Under the pieces are notes generated by a model. That model made no database searches and had not been told where the DNA came from. It was given only the letters and a program-made list of their open reading frames with translations. The position numbers were made by a program, and so were the translations under genes. Shown here in pieces: positions 45,760 through 57,600 of a DNA stretch of 64,000 bases. The stretch's first letter is position 1. Each line of letters starts with the position of its first letter. This stretch comes from Mauremys mutica (taxonomy: Eukaryota > Chordata > Testudines > Geoemydidae). Location: positions 15,953,553-16,017,552 of the forward strand of contig NC_059079.1 of the NCBI RefSeq assembly GCF_020497125.1. Reading direction: 5' to 3'.

Positions 45760-46964
45760 CAAATGGTTAAGGCCTCCCCACAGTAACCTCTGTGGATGAC
45801 GTGGGTGGGTAATAGTACTGTGAAGGAGGGGTAGGAGTGGCGTTTCTGCCATCTGCTGGATGCTGCGTCTTTTGCAGGAACTTAGTAGAAGCAGAGATAG
45901 GGGCTGCTCCTTGTAGGAGGTCTGGCATTGTGCTCTCCTGGAGAGAATGTGTCTTGGTGTTTCCTCTTTCCCGCCCCCAGCAGAACTGAGTCTTCAAGCA
46001 CAATCGTGCCCTTAATTTGTAAACATTACAGTTCTTTTTATGATTGCTAAACCGGTGCCAAAGCCAAACACACAGTTACTCACAGTTGTTCATGATGATC
46101 CTATGCTGCCAGGGTAAAAGATGATGTAACTGATTTAACAAGAGGCGTTCCACTACTGCAAGCTGAGAAAGGCCCATTTTAATTAAAAACTTCTATTTTC
46201 CAACACAGTTTCTATTCATGTTAAAAAAGAAAAGTGCCCCTTACCTTTTGAACTTCAAGATTTCTGGGCTGAACAAAATAGGTGGAGCTTTTCTTTAAGC
46301 AAATGCCTGGCATTATTTTAGTCTTTATGCTAAACTAGGGTTAAGGCACCTTCTCAGTCATACAAAGGAACAAGCGAGTTGGTGGTAATTATATGGTTGG
46401 AGACAAATTTTTCCAGCAGCCATCGAAAGATTAGAATTTGATAGGAATTTGCTATTTAGCCGAGGAAGTAATTACAAGGCAAAATCTCATATCATTTTAA
46501 AGTTAGCCACTCGATTAGCTATTCATACATTTTATTGGTCAAAATATGACTAAATGGATTACTGTGTGAGAGCTTTGTGGAAAGTAGATGTGTAAAAGCA
46601 GTTTAACTGTCAGTGCAGTAAGGCTGTGGTTAGCGCCGTGTGCTGCTATCGACTGGCAATGAAAATGGTTTTTGGAGGTAATTTTCCCCCCTCTTTCTTT
46701 ATAGATAGTCATGGAGTGTTTTAAGAGCTTGGAAGGAATAATGAGGACAGGTATCTGAAAGAAGAAAATTGAAGTTTATGAGATAAAAAATAAAGGGCAC
46801 CATTCTCTGTTTCCTTGTACTTTGTGCAAAGCCATTTACACGGCAAAGCACGTGGAAAGTGGGCTTCAAACACTACCAGAAAAGAAGGTTGGCATTTTCC
46901 ACACACTTTGTGCAGGTGTAAGTAGCTACATATGGTGTACTGGAGAATCAACGCTTTTAAAGAT
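45760..46964. other. Unique non-coding DNA
   Basis: No gene recognised. 46130-46660 is repeat-free and listed as a possible regulatory element. Confidence 0.5.
46370..46660. promoter_or_regulatory. Possible conserved non-coding element
   Basis: Repeat-free block with GGTAATTATATGG, GAAGTAATTACAAGG, CTCGATTAGC, TTTATTGGTCAAAATATGAC and retained CpGs (CATCGAAAG, TTAGCCGAGG, TAGCGCCGTG, CTATCGACTGG). TAATTA-type homeodomain words and surviving CpGs in AT-rich DNA suggest possible constraint. Confidence 0.27.
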
Positions 46965-47060
46965 GTATAGAATCATAAAAGTTAGAGATGGAAAAGATCG
47001 ATCAGGGCATACAGTGCATGATGTAGGGCCCTTCCCTAGTGACTTGTCCTGAGTATGTGG
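46965..47060 (-). mobile_element. CR1 LINE 3' end fragment, minus strand
   Basis: Begins with the reversed CR1 terminus 'TATAGAATCATAAAAGTTAG' and continues 'AGATGGAAAAGATCGATCAG'. It resembles old CR1 subfamilies shared by birds and reptiles. Strongly diverged. Confidence 0.6.
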
Positions 47061-47371
47061 TGTGGGGTGGGCACATCTTCTTGATGCATGAGGGGCTTCA
47101 TGCATTAATTATGGAGCAGGTCGAGCTCCCACATCTGTGGAGTTGTTGCAGTAGGTCCACTCAGGGATGGAACCCAGCACTTTGGGGGCTTCTGAAAGGG
47201 AGCACATGGGGAATCAGTAGGGGTGGCTGAAGGAAGGGTTGGAACAAGGCCAGAGGTCTAGGTCGCCTCCATGAGCAGAGCCTCCCTTGCATCTAGTTGG
47301 ATGGAGTGCTGAATAATTGGTAAGTAACTTCTTAGTGTGGACAAAGAGGTAGACAGTGATTCAGCAGAATA

Positions 47372-47515
47372 CTAAGCACACACTTACCTTAAATCCCATG
47401 CTTCAAGCAAGTGCTTAAGTTAAGCATGTATTTAAGTGCCTTGCTGAATAAGGGGGACTTGATCCTTTACTCACTGAAGTTAACAGCAAAGCTCCCATTG
47501 ACTTCAGGGTGCAGG
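47372..47515. mobile_element. MITE fragments (TTAAGCA type and GACTTCA type)
   Basis: 47372-47455 has inverted 'GCTTCAAGCAAGTGCTTAAG'/'GTATTTAAGTGCCTTGCTG' words as at 40520. 47456-47515 carries 'TTGATCCTTTACTCACTGAA' and 'CTCCCATTGACTTCAGGGTG'. Both are partial copies of non-autonomous DNA elements. Confidence 0.55.
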
Positions 47516-47595
47516 ATTAGGCTTCTAATGTATAACTCCTCTCTACATTGAGATGGAACTATCCCAAGACTAAAACTGATAGCTGACATTATGTA

Positions 47596-47748
47596 GGGCT
47601 TGATCCTACAAATGGGAATGTCGGCAAGTGCAGTTCCTACTCCATGGGATCCTATTTAATTCAGTTGGACTCCATGTGGGAATAACTATAGACTGCCGCG
47701 ACATTTCATGGGGACTGCGGAAGTGGAATAGTTGCAGGATTGGGCATC
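47596..47748. mobile_element. MITE, degraded, about 150 bp
   Basis: The left end AGGGCTTGATCCTACAAATG roughly mirrors the right end 'GTTGCAGGATTGGGC'; the interior has paired CTCCATGGGATCC and CTCCATGTGGG words. Ends have diverged. Confidence 0.5.
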
Positions 47749-48589
47749 TCGACTTCTTGATCTATTCCATTTTGCATGCCAAAGTGTTTTTGTTAGCACG
47801 GCATTCATGCATGTGCGATAGTAGCTAACTGATGTAATTAACCGGCATGTCAAAGGCTATTTGTTTGTTGTACATACAACTGTCTTTCCATAGTAAGAAA
47901 TGCTTTCTGCTGACACAGAACGTATGGAAACATGTTAAATTGAAGTAATATAACTAATAATCTGCTCAGTGCCTGCAAATTATGAACAATTCCACCTAGC
48001 TGATGCTAAAATAATGAGAACAGCATTGCGTCCTCTTGAACATAGTTGACGAAAGGTGATCAGAGTTAAAAAGCATAGTAGGGCAGAAATGAGGGAGGGA
48101 GGGTTGGTTAAATAGTCTTTACTGGGCTCAAAATAATGGTTATTCTTTATACAGTGAAACTGATGTTAAGTGACCAACAAAGTCAGTTTCCTCATATAAA
48201 TGGACTTTAACAAAAGATCAAAGAAACTGCTGGAAATCTTATAGGAGATACTTTTAAATGGTTGCTTGCCCACCTTCAAGTCCCATTTGTTCTCTTTCCT
48301 GTCTCCTTGATCTATATGTTGTCCATTCAACTCCCAGGAATAAAGTTACTGACGTGCAAATGCTTGCAGGATTGACCCCCTTGACTGTAAGCGCTGTGGG
48401 ACAGGAGACTGCCTTATTCTGTGCCTGTAAAGTACATTTTAGGCACTGATCCAGCTCCTGCTGGAGTCTTTTCATTGGAAGTTGGATCAGATCCTATATA
48501 AATAAAGAAGTTGTTCACTGTTGGAGGTGGCCTTTGCTATAGGTTTCGCTGCAGGGGATCATATGTATATGCCTTTTGCATCACATTTT
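47749..48589. other. Non-coding DNA, no feature seen
   Basis: No repeat or gene recognised. The open frames near 48254-48475 lie on both strands over the same bases and have no recognisable domain. Confidence 0.45.
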
Positions 48590-48642
48590 AATTAACAGTG
48601 ACTCTGTCCTAGGCTCTGTCTTCCTCTTTCTCTGTACCCTTT

Positions 48643-48650
48643 CTCTAGGT
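48643..48650. repeat. Target-site duplication, left copy (CTCTAGGT)
   Basis: Identical to 48983-48990. The octamer belongs to the L2 sequence that was interrupted. Confidence 0.93.
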
Positions 48651-48982
48651 CAGTGGTTCTCAAACTTGGGCTGCCGCTTGTTCAGGGAAAGCCCCTGGTG
48701 GGCCGGGCCAGTTTGTTTACCTGCTGCATCCACAGGTTCGGCTGATCGTGGCTCCCACTGGCCGCGGTTCGCCGCTCCAGGCCAATGGGGGCTGCAGGAA
48801 GGGCGGCCAGCACATCCCTTGGCCCACGCCACTTCCTGCAGCCCCCATTGGCCTGGAGTGGCAAACTGTGGCCAGTGGGAACCGCGATTGGCCGAACCTG
48901 CGGATGTGGCAGGTAAACAAACCGGCCAGGCCCACCAGGGGCTTTCCCTGAACAAGCAGCGGCCCAAGTTTGAGAACCACTG
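48651..48982. mobile_element. Non-autonomous hAT element with long inverted repeats, 332 bp
   Basis: The ends CAGTGGTTCTCAAACTTGGG and CCCAAGTTTGAGAACCACTG are perfect inverted repeats. The arms stay complementary almost to the centre (CCTGGTGGGCC against GGCCCACCAGG, CAGGCCAATGGGGGCTGCAG against CTGCAGCCCCCATTGGCCTG). An exact 8-bp duplication flanks it, and the flanks rejoin as continuous L2 sequence. Open frames of up to 138 codons on both strands inside it are palindrome artefacts. Confidence 0.97.
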
Positions 48983-48990
48983 CTCTAGGT
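48983..48990. repeat. Target-site duplication, right copy (CTCTAGGT)
   Basis: Exact copy of 48643-48650. Confidence 0.93.
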
Positions 48991-50062
48991 GATCATATCT
49001 TGTCACTTCACTTCAGCTGCCATGACTTACAAATCTACCTCTCCACTCCTGACCTGTCTCCCACTATCCAGTCCTGCATCTCAGCCTCTCTCTGTGACAT
49101 CTCCCCCTAGATGTCATGCCATCAGTGTAAGTTAACATGGCCAAAACGGAGCATGTGTCTCCTCCCCACTTCCTCTCTGTCACCATCGATAACTCCACCA
49201 TTCTTTAAGTTGCTCATGTCTATAACCAGATGTTATTTTTAACTCCTGCCTCTCTCTAGCCCCACATATCCAAACTATTCCTTAATGTTGTCTCTTTTTT
49301 CTCCATAACTTTTTTGGGATTCCACATTTTTCTCTAGTCCCCGCTGATAAAACCCTGTAAACTCGCTAGTCTGTGTCCTCCTCCCCTCAAAACACTACTA
49401 CTAAGATCATCTTCCTAGCCTGGGTTCTGACCACATCATACCTTTCCCTGAGTCCTTCCACTGACTCCCCCTTCTCCGCAGCATGCGATACGGCTGTCCA
49501 TGCTGTACTTTTAACAACGATTTTAACCACCGTTCACAACTGAGCCCTTTTCTACTTATCTGCATTTGTATTCTGTTGTGTCCCTTCTCCTTCCCCCAGC
49601 CTTTATTGCTTCTTTGTCCCCTTCTCCTGCAAGCCTCTCACTGCCTTCTTCCGGGCACCATCTTCCCTGAGCTAATCTGTAAAGCCGCTACCTTGTCTGC
49701 TTTCAAATACTTCCTGCTACCTAATACCCATTTCTACAGCAATGCCTATGGTTAATTGTCTCCATAAATGGCTAGGCAGGTGGCCAGCAAGGTTTACTGA
49801 CCTCATTAATATCTACTGTATACTTATTTAAAAAATAAGATTTTAAACCAGCAAATTATTCACATAGCTACCCTAAAACCACATGCTCCTATAACTGTTA
49901 CCCTTGTACCTTTTCTCTCTCTCCCTCCTTTTGTTTCTTACACCCACTCAGGGCAAGGGGCTGTGTCCTCCTATGTGTTTAGATAATGCTGAGCACAATG
50001 GAGTCCTAATCTGCTTGGGACCTCTGGGCACTATTCTAAAACAAACATGTAATAATTAAAAT

Positions 50063-51944
50063 GTGAGTTTAAAAATGAAAAGGGACTCCAGTCCTTGTCA
50101 GATATTTTGTTGCAAGGAGAAGAGAAAGATTGTTTATTTTGGCCCCAAATTTTAATCACTCAAGGGCTGTTCAGTTAAAAATATTCAGTTTTGCCTTCTG
50201 TTTATGGTATACTTGGCTGAGTACAGGCAAATTTTGAAGTTGAACATACTGTCTGCTATTTTTGCTTAATTTTAGATTCTACATTTTAAGTAGTTTCTTT
50301 AACGAGAAGCATGTTTTCAGTGAGACAAACTTAGCTTGAGGAGGAGTGTTCCAGGGTTCTAGCCATATTGGAGGTTGGTGGAATGTAGTAAACGATAGTT
50401 TTTTGGGGGTTGTTTTCTTCAAGAGATGAAATGAAGAGCGTGTTCTGGTGACAAATACTGGCACACTGCACCTTAAATGCACTGTTCCACGCTTTAGTTC
50501 CCACAGGTGCCCTTCATTCTTCAGTAGAGCTTCCAGACAAGGGCACAGGCAATGCTCTAGTCTGATCTTTAGCCGTACAATTTGTCTTCACTGTGTACTA
50601 GCATCTAGGCAAGATATGGCTCATGCGTGGCCATAGCAAGGGGTCACATGCAGCCCAAGGAGCTTCTGAATGTGGGTTGCCCAGCAATAAGATGATTTAA
50701 TTATCTTTGCCCATTCTAAGCTGATTGGCTGCCTACCATCCAGCCTGCCCTCAGGCACAAGTGATTTAACCATATGCATCCATGGGGGCAGCTGCCTCTG
50801 ATCTCATATGCCAACTCTGGGGTTCATCCTTGACAACAGCCTGGCTTCCTCCCCACCCCCCGTTTCCTTTGGCAGTGTGCCCCCAGAACATCTGTGTGTA
50901 GAGGAGAACGAGAGCATTGGATGTTGAAAACGTAAACACGTAGCTGGGTATTGACGATCTGAAATCATGAGTCGACCCTCTGAGGATCCCAGATGCATCA
51001 TAATAGAACTCCTGACATTGCACACCATTTCCTTGTACACATTGTGGGAAGACTTCCTCTCTCTCTGTGACTAGTTTATATGCTACCACCACACTGAGAA
51101 CACAAGACCTTCCACTCATTCCCAAGACTTAAAGGCCACAACTAGTACAACCCAGCATTCTTGATTACACGATGCTCTTAAATGTGTCGGGAAGGTTGAC
51201 TGTGTCCAACACCTGTGTTAATTAGGTCCAATATTAGGCCAGCACAAAAGCCCTGACCTCTATCAAATAGCTCAGTTCCCAATTCTCTCTCCAAATACTT
51301 CATCTGTCTTCAGCTGGTGCAGAATGTCATCCCACTTAAGCCTTGTTTTGAGTGGGACTTGATGCAAAAGCCTTATGCTGATTCTTACAAGGGCAGATTT
51401 CATCCATGTTGAGTAGGGCTCCATAACCAATCAGAGAGGATTACCTCCTGACCCAGTTGTGGTAAACGTATTACTTGGACACCTGTGGTTTATGTACCTG
51501 TTTGGTAACTTCTCATACTCTTCGATAGATCATATGTCATGGACTAAGAAAAAGCATAGGAGACAGATGACTTTGTGCTGAGCAAGTAAATCATAGAGGT
51601 ATAAAATGATAACTCCTTATCTCTTCGTCCCCCATCGAAACAGAAATGCTGAGTGCATGCACTTCTCATCTGTCCTGTTTATGCACGTGAGATCAGCAAA
51701 CTTTATCCCGCTGCTCTACATTTTAGTGTTAGCAAAGAAGCAAATGTATAAGATGATGTAGACAGAATAATTCATTCTACCATAGGATACTTTGGTGTCA
51801 GTCTAGGTGTGTTCCAGTGCTCAAGGAAGGAAAACCTTCATAATAGTATGTATTATTGTGTTAAGCTGTCCATGCATGTACTGTGGATGGGAATGTCTGT
51901 TTAATAGTGTGTAAAGTGTCTGCACACTTCTCTTTTAAATGTAG
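50063..51944. other. Unique non-coding DNA
   Basis: No repeat or gene recognised. The minus-strand open frame of 119 codons at 50766-51125 has no recognisable domain or splice context, and a second frame overlaps it. Confidence 0.45.
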
Positions 51945-52035
51945 TAATAATAACACTCTGCAAGTTTGTAGTGCCTTTCACCTGAAGATCTCAAAGTGCT
52001 TGGAAAACATTAATTAAGCCTCCCAAAATCTCCTG
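51945..52035 (-). mobile_element. MIR/L2-type SINE fragment, minus strand
   Basis: 'AATAATAACACTCTGCAAGT', 'TAGTGCCTTTCACCTGAAGA' and 'TCTCAAAGTGCTTGGAAAAC' read as the reversed tail and core of an old CORE-SINE (AAGTGCTTT... type). Highly diverged. Confidence 0.55.
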
Positions 52036-53024
52036 TAGCTACATCAGTATCTCCTTGCTTCATTCCTCTCTCTTTTTCTCTGTAGAATGTGATTTTGGAT
52101 TTACCCCTATTACAATATTGTAAAGGCTTTAAAAATTTTGTTCAACGTAAAAGAGGCTGGAGGCTTAAGGTATGTGAGGGTGTGACTCCCATTGACTTCA
52201 ATGGAAGTTGCATATGAGTATCTCTGGGGAGAATTTTGCCCAAGGATTCTGCTTTGTGTTATCTTCAGTTTGAAATAATCATTTCATTTATATTAAATGT
52301 GAGCGAACCAAATACTTTCAGGTTTTGTAATTCTTTAGGACGAGGCCATTTTAGAGTCTGCTTTGGGCCATTAATGCATGTCTCAGGTATGCGAGTGGAA
52401 TACAAGGTCCTGAGTATTAATGATGCTTTCCACACACCCCTTATAAATAACTGTACCATATGTAACGATTTCCCTCTGCTGTTTGCTTTCTCATTCACAG
52501 TGATACCTAGAGTGGATGATCTTTTGCTGGGTCCTGCAGTGGACATCAGATAACAATTTGGGAAAATCACTGTCTCAAATATGTATAGGGCTCGATCCTC
52601 CAAGGTGCCCAGTGCAGTTTACTCATTAGCTGCAGCGTGAGCTAAGAGTGGTAAGAGCCTTGCAGGGAGCATTAGCACCTTGCCAGGTCAGGTTTTGTAG
52701 TCTAGTGTTTTCTATGTGATTATTTTGGTGAATTCCACCTCCACAGCAGGAAACATCGATCAGACATGTGATCATCATCAGATGAAAGGACACCAAACCA
52801 GGTATAACTGGTCTTGTTACATTCTTATTGAAATCTTGCTTATAAGGCTGCTCTGGCATGTCAATGAAGCCCCTGTTTGGGTATGTACCAGAAGACCACT
52901 TGGAAACTTCAGCTAGTGAGAGATGTGTTTGCCCACCTACTTCTTGTATGGAGTGTATTCCATCTGTGTGCCACAAAGTGCACAGGCTTCCGCTTCATTT
53001 CTGGTACAGTCCTTAAAGCCATGT
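52036..53024. other. Non-coding DNA, small MITE arm
   Basis: 52160-52245 has a MITE core 'CTCCCATTGACTTCAATGGA' with 'TTTTGCCCAAGG'. Otherwise no feature. Open frames at 52236-52603 occur on both strands and are not recognisable. Confidence 0.45.
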
Positions 53025-53392
53025 TCCCCACCTCCTGCAGGTCTACTCAAAACCCACTTCCCCTGTACAGCCTGCAAGAAATTAGCCTACCAGTAATGGC
53101 TAGATTGTACGGCAAGGAGGGGCAGCTGATTTTGGTTATATACAAAGAGGGAGAGAAAGATCAAGATTTGCAGTAACTATTTATGTAACAATATGATTTG
53201 ATTACCATTTTATTACCATTACCTCATCTTCTGAGTGTGTTTCTCATTCACTTGTACTGTGTCTTAAATTAGATTGTAAGCTGCTCAGGGAAGGGGTCTG
53301 GCTTCCTGTGTGTTTGTACAGCACCCAGCACGATGATCTTCCCAGTCCTCTGGTGTTCTTCTGCAGTAACAATAAATAATAATAAAGTGCTG
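53025..53392 (+). mobile_element. L2 LINE 3' end
   Basis: Blocks in order: 'CTACTCAAAACCCACTTCCC', 'CAGCCTGCAAGAAATTAGCC', 'AAATTAGATTGTAAGCTGCT', 'TCAGGGAAGGGGTCTGGCTT', 'TTTGTACAGCACCCAGCACG' and the terminal 'AACAATAAATAATAATAAAG'. These match the L2 3' region and the SINE tails seen elsewhere in the window. Confidence 0.8.
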
Positions 53393-53560
53393 GTTTTGGT
53401 CTATAAAGCCCAACAAAATGGGGGTCCTGCATACCTCCTTTGTAGTAGGAGCCTGCATTCTCAGAGAATGGTCCTTAACTCTGGAACATCCTCCCTTGTT
53501 GGTCCCCCAAGAGGCTGAGTTTGCTGGCACTCAGGGCACATAGCAGGTCTAGCTGGTTTT
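53393..53560 (+). mobile_element. Possible LINE ORF2 C-terminal fragment
   Basis: The translation VLVLVYKAQQNGGPAYL resembles the 'LVYKALNGLAPAYL' region found after the reverse transcriptase of L2/CR1-group LINEs, followed by REWSLTLEHPPLLVPQEA, similar to the 'LWNSLP' block. It is frameshifted. It directly follows an L2 3' end, so it would be a separate insertion. Confidence 0.35.
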
Positions 53561-54559
53561 GCCCAAGGCTTTCTTTGGGGGGTGACCTGAGGGATGAGGA
53601 AGGGGGACAGTGTCTCAGGTTTAGCTGGGTGTGGAGTTTATTAGTGCTGACAGTGTGTGAACTTGACATCTTTTGTAATAATGCGGTTTTCAAATCGGAA
53701 TTATTCATGCATGGTTTTGCATACAGGGCCATTGTGTAAGCTGGGGAGGGAAATTAATTAAATAAATGTCAGCATCCTTGAAGAGCATCTGAGATTTCAC
53801 ATGGCACAATAACTACTCCCTTTCCTTTTAAATATGGGCGGAGGGAGGAATAACAGGGTGGGGCAATATACACACATGTAAATTCCATCACTTACTTCAA
53901 AATGAGTTTTTAACAACAATTGAATGGATAAATTAGTTGTAGTGAGGTAGAATTAAATCCAGTCATATAGAGTCTCTTTTTTTACATACTCTTTGTTAAT
54001 CACCATAGTTAATTCTTTGCTCTTGTTTATGATGAAAATGAAATGGTTCAGAATGAATTCAGCATAGGTAGCAACTTTTAATGCTTATATTGTTTTCGAG
54101 TAAATGGCAAGCGACTCAGTGCTGGGTATGTTAGCTATTGCAGTAGTGGACTGAAATGTAATTAGATCTGATAATATTTTGTAAGAATAAGTGATGGCTA
54201 TAAAATGTTTTTTTTTTCAAGGAAATGGCAATGTAGATTTAGACTTACAGCAAAAATAGCAGATGATTGTACAAATAATGCTAAGATGAACAAGTACATG
54301 AGGGAAAGGAATTGTTCATTTCAAACCTTTAGCTAGTTCTTAGAAGGAAGTCTTCTGTTCAGTCATAGCACCTGAGGCTACGCTCTCACATGCTGAACAA
54401 GGTAGTGCTTGGTCAGTGAGAGTTCTCTGCATAGAACACTTACATGTTGGTATCCCATGGCTGGAGGAAGAGAGGTTATTGTGTCGTAAAGAGAATGTTT
54501 TATAATGAAAATATTTAAACAAAGAAAATATTGTTCTTATTAGCTCAAAGCAAAATATT
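53561..54559. other. Unique non-coding DNA
   Basis: No gene or repeat recognised. Confidence 0.5.
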
Positions 54560-54690
54560 AATGATTGTTAATGATTATTATTATTAGCTATTATTATCAA
54601 TGTTGCTCCTAAAAGTGTGTTTGGTGCCGTACAGAATAAATAAAAAGATATCATCCCTGTGCCAAAAAGCTTAAGATCTAATCACTTAGG
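54560..54690 (-). mobile_element. SINE/L2-type 3' tail, minus strand
   Basis: 'TTATTATTATTAGCTATTA', then 'GTTGCTCCTAAAAGTGTGTT', 'TGGTGCCGTACAGAATAAAT' and 'CCAAAAAGCTTAAGATCTAA' match the reversed tail family seen at 43600 and 60417. Confidence 0.7.
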
Positions 54691-57600
54691 TTTCATCTGT
54701 GTTTGGTGTTAAGCCATTCAAAAATTGGATGGCTCCAGATTATTGATGGGCCCTTCCTTTTTGTATTTAGTATGCATGCGGGGCCTTCAAGATGAAAAGC
54801 TGGCATTCCTATTTGGAAAGGTAGAAGTGATTCTCCCAAAAGAGAAGATGTCACAGGACATTAAACTGTGGTGAATAGTAGAACTGGAGGAACTATTTCC
54901 TCACCCAGCCCCAAGACTGCATGGTTCAGAACTCCAATATCAGGTGGATTCCAGCTGAAGACTGGTGAGGGGCCCAATGAGGTTTTTGAAATATGTCTTA
55001 AAATAAAAATAAATTAGGAAAACGACAGTAATTTTTCATAGGACTGCACCATACATTGTCAGACTCCTGGTCACTCACGAACTCAAGGGCATGTGCAGTT
55101 CTTCCTGCAATCCAGTGATTTTGACTTGCTCTACATTGTGCAATCCACAGTCTCTTTGAAAGTCAAGAGCTTACACGGTATCTGAAGCAGAGCTTCATTT
55201 TCAGACGGAGTTGAACAGCGTCTTCATGTAGTAGTTTAAGACACACTGACCTGATTTAAACATTCGCTGTATGAATACAGATAAATTAGAACAGACAGAA
55301 GAGCTTGGCTAGGCATGCTCGCTCTTACCCATCATTAGCGCTGGGAAGTAACAAAAGAAGAGTGCATCCCAAGAATCTCATGTCATTGAGAAGGGGAGCA
55401 AATGCTTTTCAGAAGTAGCAAAATAGATAAGGGATGGTGGTTGTCCCACTTACAATTTGGCAGATAAAAGTGATTTACAAAGTCTGCCAGTGGGCAATGA
55501 AGGATGCCCAACGGTTGGCCATCTCTTACCAAGGTAGCATTCAGTGACTTCTTTACCAGTAAGGTTTTTATTTAAATGATAGGAAGTAACTTCTTGTGTC
55601 TAATTCCAATAATTGACAGAGAGTTTTTGTAAACGCCTTGCTTTTGTGTGGGGTGGATGAAGCTCCCCCCCCCCCCGCCCGCCCTTAACCAGCCACTCTT
55701 GTTTCTTCTAGAGTTTGTTGACAGAGACAAAGGATATGTTTACTGTAAAATAAAGGCCATAAGCCTGGCTTGAATCTGAGTCCTGAAGAGACCATTTTTT
55801 TATGACAGAGAAGACTGTGTGTGGGGAAGGGAAGAGCCTTAGAAAAGGAAGAAGAAAGGGAATGAAGGCGGGGGTGGGGAGGAGGCAGAGATTTATGACC
55901 CTTTGAAACCAAGCTTTTATGCTGAGCATCCAGTCTTGATAGTGTGAGTTCATAAGAGCAGCAGAACTCCCAGCTGTAATGTGCAAAGGAGAAATTAAAC
56001 AGTCCACCTAGTGCTTTGACTACAGAGAAAAAACACAACAATAACAACAACAGATCAAACTCTGGATGCTTCCATGTTCATTTAATTCCTGTTAAAGAAC
56101 CCTTTTACAGGCCGATCAACTGAATCACCCTGTGAATTGCTAAATTATACCAAGGGTAGTGTTTCGTACAAAATTATTGCCATAATAAAGTTTTGTGTGT
56201 GTGGGAGGGGCTCTCATTTTTAAATATAATGACTAATTTGGAGCACTGAAGCTGCCCATATGCCCTAATAATGCCAAAATAATAGAGGTGCATTGGCCAG
56301 AATAGCCCTCCTCAGCAATACAATAATAATTGAACATATTTAAAAATGTATGTATCTTCCATCTTTCCCATATGGGCTCCTTAGGCAGCATGACCTTATG
56401 TGGCCATTATCTGACCTCTCTTACACTTGGATTACTCAGTACAAAGCAAATTTATGGTTGTTTATTCTCTCCTCCTATCAGCTATTAGTGCCTAATCATA
56501 TGGTCTATCGATCATGTGATTAATCGCCTGCCTAAAGAGGCAGCAGGTCTTGTGGAATGCTGCACTGCACTAGACTGAACTTCAACCTTTTATACAAACT
56601 GGAAGAGTAAAAACATTAGTCAATGCCTGGAGCTTCTGGTTGGTATGCTGCTTGAACACCAGGAGGTAAAGCCCCTGTTTTTTTAACGGTGTACTTTGTA
56701 CTTCCTTTTTGTTGTTGTTTTTTTAATGTATAAAACTCCACCTAGTTGAGTGTGCATGCACTTGTAAATAAGATGATTTCCAATGCATCCTGTAAATACT
56801 GATCAAAGGGAAAATATGTGGGCTTTATTACAGCAGTGCCCACCCAGTGCTACTATAATTAAGGGTCTGTCAGCATTTCTATTATAAGCCCTTATTTTCA
56901 GGAGTTTATAACTCGGCCATAAAATTTTGCTCTGGTTAAGACTTGACATAAAGAGTCCCAGCATGGAACCAATTTTTCCTGCTACCAAATTGTATTTAAA
57001 AAATACTGATTGGTCACCTTTTAGTTATGGCAACACACGTGCTTATTTGTGTTTCTGAAGCTTTTTTAGTTCTTAAAGAAGCGGCTTATTATTACAGTGA
57101 AATTAGCATTTTAAATTCACAAGAATAAACTAAGCCATTTTGCTGCTTATTGCATCCAGCTTTAAAATGGTTGAGTTGTTATACTTTTGCACATTATATT
57201 TATTTTTCATAGACACTTTCAATACGTATCAATTCCATATCATTGCTGCAAAGACTGTACACTCTGGGCTATAGATTACAAGGATCTTCATACAGTGCAA
57301 TGGATGATCTTCCAGATAGTCTAGTGGAGTGTCCCTGGGCAATCCTGCCTGCACACAGCAGAGAGTGAAGTATTTTCCTGCTACATTACTTACGGCCGCT
57401 CCACAAAGGAGCAGTATGGGCTCCTACAGGGTTCACTGCTGGGTGCAATAGCTGGATCCCTCTGCTTAATACTCCGGGGAGCACTTGGCCTCTGGCCTGC
57501 CCTGCCCTATTCTGGGGAGCAGAGAAAAGGCCCCCTGTCTCTTTTTGCCCCTCAGTGAATCTGTTCAAACATCAGAATTTTGCCCCATCTATGCAGGAGG

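Larger units (their letters stand above)
48590..49755 (+). pseudogene. L2 ORF2 reverse transcriptase, decayed and split
   Basis: Before the insert the frame reads VLGSVFLFLCTLSLG, matching the segment around motif B of L2 reverse transcriptase. After the insert, the place where the YADD catalytic motif is expected reads CHDLQIYLS, so the Asp pair is not preserved. Stop codons and frameshifts follow throughout. The hAT element sits between motif B and motif C. This is an old, inactive copy. Confidence 0.8.
48590..50062 (+). mobile_element. L2 LINE fragment, interrupted by a hAT element
   Basis: The left piece (48590-48650) encodes a GSVxxxLFLxTLSLG-like stretch of L2 reverse transcriptase. 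After the hAT insert the element resumes at 48991 with QIYLSTPDLSP, followed by blocks typical of L2 ORF2 ('ACTAAGATCATCTTCCTAGC', 'CACTGACTCCCCCTTCTCCG', 'ACTTCCTGCTACCTAATACC', 'CAATGCCTATGGTTAATTG'). The 3' end has 'GGGCAAGGGGCTGTGTCCTC', 'GATAATGCTGAGCACAATGG' and finishes near 50062 with an AT-rich tail. The tail resembles that of the SINEs in this window. Confidence 0.88.

Noticed and set aside
48576..49006. Overlapping open frames of up to 138 codons on both strands
   Set aside because: They lie within a GC-rich palindromic hAT element and share similar peptide words on both strands because of the inverted repeats.
55690..55760. Acceptor-like TTTCTTCTAG followed by a short open run ending in TGA
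   Set aside because: Only about 20 codons open with no further support.
55685..56050. Minus-strand open frames of 99 and 121 codons
   Set aside because: Two frames open over the same bases, no recognisable domain, and it runs into the poly-C region.
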